DNA of 64,000 nucleotides. Origin: Acidimicrobiales bacterium. GTDB lineage: Bacteria > Actinomycetota > Acidimicrobiia > Acidimicrobiales > SZUA-35. Numbering within the stretch: the stretch's first letter is position 1; each line of letters opens with the position of its first letter. The position numbers and the translations under genes were made by a program. The DNA lies in contig JAHDBV010000001.1 of NCBI GenBank assembly GCA_020630195.1, forward strand, positions 4,506 to 68,505. The letters are read 5' to 3'. Below, in pieces: positions 16,502 through 26,900 of this stretch. The notes under the pieces were generated by a model. It ran no database searches, had not been told where the DNA came from, and was given only the letters and a program-made list of their open reading frames with translations.

Positions 16502-16933
16502 TCAGGGGTCGACGATGACGAAGAGCAGCTTGGCCTGGCACGCCAGCTCGTCACCGACGAGGGCACGACCGGTGCCCTTACCGGCGCGCCGTCCGAGCTT
16601 GTCGAGTGTCACCTCGAGTCGGAGGGTCTCCCCCGGTCCGACCTGACGACGGAACTTGACGTCGTCGACGCCGCCGAAGAGGGGCAGACGGCCGGCGAAG
16701 TCCGGGTTCGACAACACCGCGCACGCACCGGTCTGTGCGAGCGCCTCCACCTGGAGCACCCCGGGCAGGGTCGGTCGCCCCGGGAAGTGGCCGGGATAGA
16801 AGTACTCGTCGCCCGTCGTGGTCCACTCCGCCACGATCCGCTCGCCCGGCACCAACTCGACGAGCCGGTCGACCAACAGGAACGGCGGTCGGTGCGGGAG
16901 GAGATCGATCGGTGCGGGCAACTCGTCGGCCAT
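16502..16933 (-). CDS. fabZ: 3-hydroxyacyl-ACP dehydratase, FabZ-type
   Basis: 143 aa hot-dog fold enzyme removing water from 3-hydroxyacyl-ACP. Seen: 'LLPHRPPFLLVDRL' and the active-site region 'YYPGHFPG'-like 'YFYPGHFPGRPTLPGVLQ', with the acidic residue in 'QVEALAQTGA'. ATG at 16933 chosen because it begins the domain and lies 6 nt after TACGGT, a leaderless-type -10; the track extends 10 codons further. Convergent with fabF and so outside that operon, but it completes the elongation cycle with FabG and FabF. An enoyl reductase is not in the window. Confidence 0.92.
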   Translation of the reverse strand: MADELPAPIDLLPHRPPFLLVDRLVELVPGERIVAEWTTTGDEYFYPGHFPGRPTLPGVLQVEALAQTGACAVLSNPDFAGRLPLFGGVDDVKFRRQVGPGETLRLEVTLDKLGRRAGKGTGRALVGDELACQAKLLFVIVDP

Positions 16934-16988
16934 GGCCGCACCGTAGCGCCGACGCCCACACACGACCGGAAGCCTCCGGGCACGGGCG

Positions 16989-17024
16989 CGTCGATGCCCC
17001 GACCACGGGGCCGGGGCATCGACG
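16989..17024 (-). terminator. hairpin downstream of the HU gene
   Basis: CGTCGATGCCCC and GGGGCATCGACG form a perfect 12-bp stem with a 12-nt loop, 35-70 nt after the HU stop. No T tract follows, as is common in high-GC actinobacteria. It probably ends the HU transcript and insulates the fabZ-type promoter. Confidence 0.55.
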
Positions 17025-17059
17025 GATTCCGTGGACCGGGCACGTGGCCCGGAACCGGA

Positions 17060-17335
17060 TCAGCCCTTCGCGGCAGCCTTGAGCTTGGCGCCGGCGGTGA
17101 CCTTCACGGCCTTCTGTGCCGGGATGGAGATGGGCTCCTTCGTCTGGGGGTTGAAGCCCTGACGAGCGGCGCGCTGCACCTGCTCGAACGAGAGGAAACC
17201 GGGAATGGTGACCTTCTCGCCCTTGGCGACCGCGCCCATCACGGTCTCGACGAGACCGTCGACGACGGCGCCCGCGTCCTTCTTGCTCACACCGCTCGCT
17301 TCGGCGACAGCGTCGACCAGTTCGCTCTTGTTCAT
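17060..17335 (-). CDS. HU-family nucleoid DNA-binding protein
   Basis: 91 aa; bends and compacts DNA as a dimer. Seen: 'MNKSELVDAVAEASGVSKKDA' and the DNA-contact arm 'ARQGFNPQTKEPISIPA', matching the HU 'RxGRNPxTGxxIxIPA' region. The ATG at 17335 is preceded by GAAGGAG at proper spacing; the track's longer version is upstream noise. It ends shortly after the HU core ('GAKLKAAAKG'), so it lacks the long Lys/Ala/Pro tail of mycobacterial HupB. A TTGACT -35-like element upstream suggests strong expression. Confidence 0.95.
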   Translation of the reverse strand: MNKSELVDAVAEASGVSKKDAGAVVDGLVETVMGAVAKGEKVTIPGFLSFEQVQRAARQGFNPQTKEPISIPAQKAVKVTAGAKLKAAAKG

Positions 17336-17413
17336 GGGGACTCCTTCAAGCGCCCTGCACGCGTGACCCGGACGGATCACGCTCGTCCACCCGCCTTGGG
17401 GGACCGGGGGGAC

Positions 17414-17442
17414 AGTGGAGCGAACACGAATGACAAAGTCAA
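17414..17442 (-). promoter_or_regulatory. candidate HU promoter (-35 TTGACT, 17-bp spacer, TCCACT)
   Basis: On the minus strand TTGACT (17442-17437) is followed after 17 bp by TCCACT (17419-17414), about 80 nt before the HU ATG. The -35 is the closest match to TTGACA I noticed in the window; the -10 is weaker. The rest of the 209-bp gap up to the globin gene shows nothing else clear. Confidence 0.5.
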
Positions 17443-17544
17443 GCATCCCCCCGCAGAAATCTCGTCCGAAACCCGCTCCAACAGCGGGCGGTCGACGCCC
17501 GGGAGCGAATCACACACCCCCGATGCCGGCTCCGCCGACCCGCG

Positions 17545-18012
17545 TCAGGGACGGTTCATCATCGCCGTCGCCCCACGTTCGAAGTAGTCGACCATGGCAC
17601 CGCGCACCTGGGCGGCGAGGTCGCTCGCGGCGATGACGGGCGGTTGCGCCGCGGGATCGTCGAGCGGGAGCACGACGTCGAGCGCGGCGAGCATGTGGCC
17701 GACCCAGGCGTCGCGTTCGGGCCGCCCGATCGCGAACGGTGCGTGACGCATCCGCAGGCGCGGGTGCCCACGCTCCTCGCTGTAGTGCGGCGGCCCACCC
17801 CAGAACTGGGCGAGAAAGCCGGCCGTGGTCCGCCGGGGCTCGGACAGGTCGTCGGGGTACACGGCCATCAACAGCTCGTCGGCCGCCACCCGGTCGTAGA
17901 AGTCGTCGACGAGACGCACGAAGAACTCGGCGCCGCCGACGGCGTCGAACACGGTCAGCTGCACGGTCTCGGTGGGGTCGGCGGGCCCACCTGGTGTCGC
18001 CGCATCGGTCAC
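17545..18012 (-). CDS. glbO: group II truncated haemoglobin
   Basis: 155 aa from the GTG at 18012; the track start at 18087 is an upstream extension. Group II (trHbO) features: 'VQLTVFDAVGGAEFFVRLVDDFY' at the A/B helices with Tyr B10, the proximal-His region 'HPRLRMRHAPFAIG' and the G-helix Trp in 'RDAWVGHML'. Binds O2/NO and is linked to respiratory protection in actinobacteria. TAGGGT lies 8 nt before the GTG, so the message is probably leaderless. It is divergent from the ECF sigma gene. Confidence 0.92.
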   Translation of the reverse strand: MTDAATPGGPADPTETVQLTVFDAVGGAEFFVRLVDDFYDRVAADELLMAVYPDDLSEPRRTTAGFLAQFWGGPPHYSEERGHPRLRMRHAPFAIGRPERDAWVGHMLAALDVVLPLDDPAAQPPVIAASDLAAQVRGAMVDYFERGATAMMNRP

Positions 18013-18069
18013 GAGGCCGGACCCTACCGGCGCCGTCGACGCCGCTGCCGTCGCCGGGTCGCCCGCCGC

Positions 18070-18095
18070 GGAATAGGGTGCGGGCACCCCCGGTT
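18070..18095 (+). promoter_or_regulatory. ECF-type promoter GGAATA-N17-GTT before the sigma gene
   Basis: GGAATA (18070-18075) and GTT (18093-18095) are 17 bp apart, matching the promoter pattern recognised by SigR/SigH/SigE-type ECF sigma factors. The sigma ATG follows GTT by 9 nt. This fits direct autoregulation and a leaderless start at 18105. Confidence 0.75.
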
Positions 18096-18104
18096 CCGCT
18101 GACG

Positions 18105-18709
18105 ATGGTGCTGCTCATGGAACGACCACAACAGGCCACGGCGTTCGAGCGTTACGTGGTGCCCGAGATCGACGTGCTCTACCGCACGGCCCGGTCGCTC
18201 ACGCGCAACAACGCCGACGCCGAGGACCTCGTGCAGGACACCATGCTGCGGGCCTACCGGGCGATCGACCGGTTCGACGGCCGCTACCCGCGGGCGTGGC
18301 TGTTGACGATCATGCGCAACGCCAACATCAATCGGGTCCGTAAGAAGACCCCGGACCTGTTGGACGACCCCGACGCCACCTTCGAGCGCTCGGCCGAGTT
18401 CGCCGACCACGTCGATCCGGAAGCCGTCGTCGTCGAGCCCGTCTTCGACGCCGCGTTGGAGACCGCGTTCGAGTCGTTGCCCGACATCTTCCACGAGGTC
18501 GTCGAGCTGGTCGACGTGAACGGGTTGGCCTACGCCGAGGCCGCCGAGGTGCTCGGTGTCCCGGTCGGCACCGTGATGAGTCGACTGCACCGGGCACGCA
18601 GGCGCATGCGTGACCACCTCGCCGCGGCGGCCGCCGACGGCGACACCGTGCCGTTCCGGCAACAGCGAGCGGCCCTGGGCGGGGCCGGCGAGACCGAGGG
18701 GGCTTCCTG

Positions 18710-18710
<1 letters not shown>
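18105..18710 (+). CDS. ECF RNA polymerase sigma factor, SigR/SigH-like
   Basis: 201 aa. Region 2 'VLYRTARSLTRNNADAEDLVQ' with 'DTMLRAYRAIDRF' and 'RAWLLTIMRNANINRVRKK', region 4 'EVVELVDVNGLAYAEAAEVL' with 'GTVMSRLHRARRRMRDHL'. The wording of regions 2.2-2.4 resembles the oxidative-stress sigma factors SigR/SigH. I chose ATG 18105 because a GGAATA-N17-GTT promoter ends 9 nt before it; ATG 18117 is the alternative. Its stop shares a base with the downstream zinc anti-sigma gene, so the two form a coupled sigma/anti-sigma pair, probably thiol-redox controlled. Confidence 0.93.
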
Positions 18711-20852
<2,142 letters not shown>

Positions 20853-20884
20853 CGGACCAGACCCACCTGGGCCCGACGGCTCAT

Positions 20885-20914
20885 TGAGGTCCCCAATACG
20901 GGGGTGGGACCTCA
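20885..20914 (+). terminator. hairpin between leuA and the giant surface gene
   Basis: TGAGGTCCC (20885-20893) and GGGACCTCA (20906-20914) form a perfect 9-bp stem with a 12-nt loop, 33 nt after leuA. No T tract follows. It could end leuA transcription. The track's GTG at 20904 lies inside it, which argues for a later start of the next gene. Confidence 0.5.
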
Positions 20915-20934
20915 CGGTGACCATCCGGTCACCG
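20915..20934 (+). promoter_or_regulatory. second inverted repeat before the giant surface gene
   Basis: CGGTGACC-ATCC-GGTCACCG is a perfect 8-bp inverted repeat with a 4-nt loop, 12 nt before the preferred GTG at 20946. It could be an operator or a leader hairpin that limits translation initiation. Nothing distinguishes these possibilities. Confidence 0.4.
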
Positions 20935-20945
20935 ACGGGCACCGG

Positions 20946-23900
20946 GTGCACCCCTCGTCTGTCTTCGCGCCGATCCGGCTCCATCGCCACGCCGCAGCGT
21001 TCCTCGCGCTCACCCTCGTGGCATCGCTCACCCAGGCCATCCTCCTGCCCGGCCGCGCCCTCGCGGCCGACGACGCCACCATCAGTGGTGTCCTGTGGGA
21101 CGACGTCAACGGGGACGGCGTGCGGGACGGCGGCGAAGGGGTGCGCCCGGGCCTGACCGTCCAACTCCGGGACGCGACGACGCTCGCACTGCTCGACACG
21201 ACCACGACCGACCCCTCGGGCGCCTACTCGTTCACGGTGGATGGTGCACTCCTGCCGCTGGACCTCCGAGTGCGCGCCCTCGACATCGAGGTGGGTGAGT
21301 CGTTCTCGACCGGCCCCGACGCCGACCTCGGTCCGATCTTCATCAAGCCGATCGACCAGACCTCCAACACCAACCGGGGTGTCGCCGACCGCACCGTCGA
21401 CAAGAACGACGTCGTCGAGCTCGACGGCGGTGTGCGCCCGACCCCGACCGTCTCGGGTCGGGTCTGGAAGGACACGAACGTGAACGGTGTCGAGGACACC
21501 GCTCCCCCGGCCGACGGCGCCGCCGTCGAGGGCCCCATGGCCGGTGTGCCCGTCTCGCTCGTGCACCCGACCACCGGCGAGGTCATCGCGACCACGACCA
21601 CCGCCGCCGACGGCACCTACCTGCTCGACTCATTGCCCGACGGCAACTGGCTCGTGAAGATCGACTCGCCCGACTTCTGGTACGAGGTCAACGAGGCCGC
21701 CGCCGACAACGACATCACCCAGCAGCCCGAGGTCCTCGGTGAGGAGCTCCACGGCACCGCACCCGTGGCGCTGTCCGGCTCCGGCGACACCGCCGTCGAC
21801 GCCGTGCTCGCCCCGCGGGTCACGATCACGACCGAGATCATCCCCACCGTCGGGATCCAGGACGGCACCGCGCCGTTCAACACCTTCGGCACCTGCCCGA
21901 CCCTCACCGCCGGCGACGACTGCGCCGACGACGACGGCGTGGTCCGGACCAACGACGTCGTGACCTTCCCGATCGCCGTCACCGTCGACAACATCCCCGA
22001 CGTCGACGGCAGCGGCAACATCGAAGACGCCGAGATGATCGACGACGTCGTGTTCGAGATGACGATCGTGCCGAGCCAGGCCCCCGACCCCGTCGCCATC
22101 GTCGGCTTCGACAACCTGCCCGCCATCTGCGAGACCACCGGCGGCGCCGACCCGGTCTCGACGATCGTCACGAACCCCGACCAGTCGGTGACCCTCACCT
22201 GCAACCTGGGCTCGTTCAAGAACGAGCTGAAGTTCTTCTCGGCGAGCGTCAAGGTCTACGGCGGCTCCGACAACCTGTCGTCGCTCACCACGACCTCCCG
22301 GATCTACCAGAGCCGCGACGAAGCCGTGCCGGCCGAGCCGCTCCCCGCCGTCGAGACCGACGTGTCGGCCTCCCCGCAGTTCAACCTGACCAAGAACAAC
22401 AACGCCGTCGCCCAGAACCGCCACACCGGCCCCTACCCGCAGTCGCGAGTGAACCCGCTGACCGGCGAGACCGAGTACGGCTACCTCATGCGCTACGAGC
22501 AGTCGATCGTGGTGCCCGACGGCGGCCGTGGTCTCGAGCCCGTCGGCGGCGACATCACCTGGACCGACGACATCGACGATCGCCTCCCCGGCGGCCTCGT
22601 CGTGGAGTGCTGGAACCGCCCGATCGACGGCAACTCCTACATCCCCCACGGCGTCAACGCCCCCGACGGCGACCCGAGCACGCAGCTCAACCAGACCCAG
22701 GACAACGGCAACTGGAGCTGTGTCCGTGAAGCCGACGGTGACATCCAGATCACCGTCACCGACGCCGACACCTCCGGCGCCCGCATCGCCCAGCAGGGTT
22801 GGCGTGGCAACGACCTCACTGCCGGCCCGTACTACGTGATCACCGGCACCGTCGGCATCTGGTACCCGGCATCGGAGCTCTACGACGTGCTCGACGACGG
22901 CGAGGACAACGGATCGTGGGACCCCGACGTCGACGACCCGATCTCCGGCACCGTCAACGTCACCAACTGCGTGGGCGACTTCGAGCCCACCTCCGAAGGC
23001 GGCACCCCGAACTTCGGCGGCACCGGTGAACCCGACGGTGGCACCTCCGACCAGGCCGCCGACCCCGCGGATCGCCCGACCGGCGACAACTGCAAGGTCC
23101 ACTCCCTCGTCGTGACCACGAGCGGTTCCTACTGGAAGCGCTACTACAAGGAGTCCTACAGCTGGAGTGCCGGTCGCCCGTGGCTGCGCAACTACCCCTC
23201 CGGTCAGGCCACGGCCGACACCGGTGACGGCACCGTGTTCCCCGGTGAGAAGTGGTCGGCCGCCGCCTACTGGTACAACCGCAGCCTCGAGGACCACACC
23301 GGCGTGGTGATCTGCGAGACCATCGACCAGCAGACCACGAAGCTGTCGCCGTTCCTCGGCTACCTCGAGAACGACCTCGACCCGGCCGGCAACGGCCCGC
23401 TCGTGGCGACCGTCGGCTTCCACCAGAACGGCACCGGCAACTACAAGGTCCAGTACTACGCGGACGCCGGCGGCTTCAACATCGACCACGGCCACGACCA
23501 GACGCCCGACCCCATCACGGGCCGCCTGCCGATCGACTCCTCCGCCATGAGCGCCGGCACCGACTGCTCCGACGCCGGCACCACCGGCATCTGGCACGAC
23601 GACCCCTATGCCGTGCCCGGAGGCCTCGACGCCATCACCCGCCTCCGGTTGATCCCGGTCGACTACGACGAGACGGCCGATCCCGTCTCGACCATCGGCG
23701 TCGCCCCCGGCACCTACCTCGCCCTCATCATCGGCCTCGAGGCCCGTGACACGTTCAACGGTGGCCCCGCCGACGAGGACGGCGAGCTCATCCCCACCGG
23801 CACCCTGCTCGTCGACCACTCCGGCTACCGCCACACCAACGGCAGCTGGGTGCAGTCGTCCTACAACCCGAACGACCACTCGGGCGCCGGCACCGGCGAC

Positions 23901-26900
23901 CGTGTGACGCTCACCCGGGTCCAGGTCCGCATCGACAAGAAGGCCGACGACGCCGTGCTCGGCGACGACAACGAGAACGCCGTCGCCGCCGGTGACCCGA
24001 TCAAGTGGTCGTTGTGGCCGTCGGTCACCGCGGGAGCCGAGAACGGTGTGGCCGAGAACGTCCGCATCGTCGACGTGTTGCCCGAGTACACCGCCTACGA
24101 CCCGTCGTGTACCCCGGCCCCACCCGCCGGCTACGCCGGTCCGCTGATCACCGACAACGGCGACGGCACGACGACCCTCGAGTGGTCGCTCGGCGATCGC
24201 CCCGCCAACGTCGCCCTCGATCCGATCGAGATCTGCACCTCGACCGATCCCCTCGCCCCGAACGGTGTCGACGTCGTGAACTCGGTCGAGATCATCGCCG
24301 ACAACGACGCCTCCAACCCCGACATCCGCTCGGACGACCGCGGCGTCGAACTCCAGCAGGTCGGCGGCTTCAAGCTCGGCAAGGAGGTCGACCAGCCGCT
24401 CGACTTCGAGGACGACCAGCAGGTCTGGACCCTCACCTGGGCCAACTTCTCCGCCGTCATCCCGATCGACGTGCCCTACATCTACGAGCTGTTCCCCTAC
24501 AACGGCGACGGCCCGGGCGACCTGTCGACCAAGCCGATCACCTCGAACTTCACCGGCCACTACGAGCTGACGGCCGAGCCGACGGCCGACGTCGCCGGCG
24601 CCTTCGAGTACACCGCGGACGACCCCGAGACGGTCTCGTTCATCCACCAGCACCCCTCGAACGATCCGACCACCGGCACCACCACCTGGTGCTCCTATGA
24701 CGGGGCGACCTTCGCCGTCGTCCAGGGCCCCGGCTCCTGCCCGACCGATCTCGGCGACTCGACCGGCTTCCGGTTCGTCTCCGACGACCCGCTGCCGCCC
24801 TCGGGTGTCGCCAACATCGAGTTCACGATGGACGCGGGCGACTCGGCCGGTACCGGTGACCCGGTGAACGACGCCGGCGACCGCTACGCGAACCGGTTCG
24901 CCGCCTACTCGCCGAGCTTCCCGACCCAGGAGATCCGTTCGAACACCACGGTCGTCCAGGTCGTGGCGTTCACCCTCGGTGACCTCGTCTTCGCCGACGC
25001 GAACGACAACGGCGTGTTCGACGGTGCCGACCGCACCGCCCCCGCCGGGGTCGACGTCGAACTGTGGGACGTCTCGGGCGCCCCGGTCCTGGTCGACACC
25101 GTGCAGACCAACGACGACGGCCGCTACGTGTTCGTCGACATCGGCGGCGGCGACCTCGAGGTCCGGATCCCGGCCACCGAGTTCCAGGGCGGCGGTCCGC
25201 TCGAGAACTGGGTCGTGACCACCGCCCCCGAAGCCGACCCGAACACCGACGAGAACGAGGACGTCGACCACCACGCACAGACCTCGGGGACCGAGGCCAC
25301 CACCGGCATCGCGTCCGGCACCGTGACGCTCTCGGCGATCGCCAACCCGAACCCGTCGGGCGGCGAGCCGCTCTTCGACGACGTCTATCCCTTCTCGATC
25401 CCGTTCTTCGGTGACGCCTTCACCAACTACACGGTCGACTTCGGCCTCGCCGGGCCCCCGGCGATCGAGATCGTCAAGGACATCTGCACCGCCGCCGACC
25501 TCGCCGACTGTGATCCCGAGGACGACGACGTGTGGGACCAGACCACGGAGATCGGTTGGTACACCGACGCCATCTGGCGGATCACGGTGACCAACACCGG
25601 CTGGCAGAACCTCTCGTCGGTCGTCATCGACGACGACCTCGAGAACGACTGCGACGCCGCCTCCACCTCCGGCGCCCTCCCGTCCTCACCCGAGGGTCAG
25701 GTCGTCAACGAGCTCGGTGTCCTGACCCTCGACGAGACGGTCCGGTACACCTGCACGAGCACGAACGTGCTCGCGGAGTTCACCAACACCGCCGCCGTCG
25801 ATGCGATCTCCGCCAACGGCACCGAGGTCGACGACGCCGACGACGCCGAGGTGACCCTGCCTCCGCCGGCCCCCGGCATCGACGTCGAGAAGGCGACGAA
25901 CACGATCGACGCCGACGATCCGACCGGGCCCTACCTGCCCACCGGTGACCCGGTCACGTGGACCTACGTCGTGACCAACACCGGCAACATGCCGCTGTCC
26001 GACGTGACCGTCGTCGACGACAACGGCACCCCCGGTGACGCGGGCGACGACCTCACCGGCACCTACGTCTCCGGTGACGACGACGGCGACGACCTGCTCG
26101 ACCTCGACGAGACGTGGACCTTCACCGCCACCGGAACCGCCACGTCGGGCCAGTACGCCAACGACGCCGAGGCGACCGGCTCGCCGGTGCTCACGAGCCT
26201 CGACGACGTGACCGACAACGACGCCTCGCACCACTTCGGCCTCGATGCCGTGAGTGCGATCCGCCTCGAGAAGGCCACGAACGGCGTCGACGCCGACACC
26301 GCGCCCGGCCCGTACGTCGCCGAAGGCGGCAACGTGGAGTGGACCTACGTGGTCACCACCGACGGCTCGAACGTGCCGCTGTCCGACATCGAGGTGATCG
26401 ACGACAACGGCACGCCGGGCGACACCGACGACGATCTGACCGCCGTCTACCTGGCCGGCGACGACGACGGTGACGACATCCTCGACGGTGACGAGACGTG
26501 GACCTTCCGGATCACGGGCCTCGCCACCGCAGGTCAGTACCGCAACGAAGCGAGCGTCACGGGTACGACCCCGACGACGACCGCCGCGAACGGCAACGAG
26601 ACCCCCGGTGTCGAACTGACCGATGACGATCCGTCGCACTACTACGGCGTCACCACCGGCATCACCATCGAGAAGTCCACGAACGGCACCGACGCCGACA
26701 CCGCCCCGGGTGTGTACGTCGACAACGGCGGTGACGTGACCTGGACCTACCTCATCACCAACACCGGCAACACCCCGCTCGGTGCGGTCACCGTCCTCGA
26801 CGACCAGATCGCCGACGACGCGACCGAGATCGACTGCGGCAACGGCACGAACGTGGCGGCGCTGTCGCTCGCGGCGGGCGCCCAGCTGACCTGCACCGCG

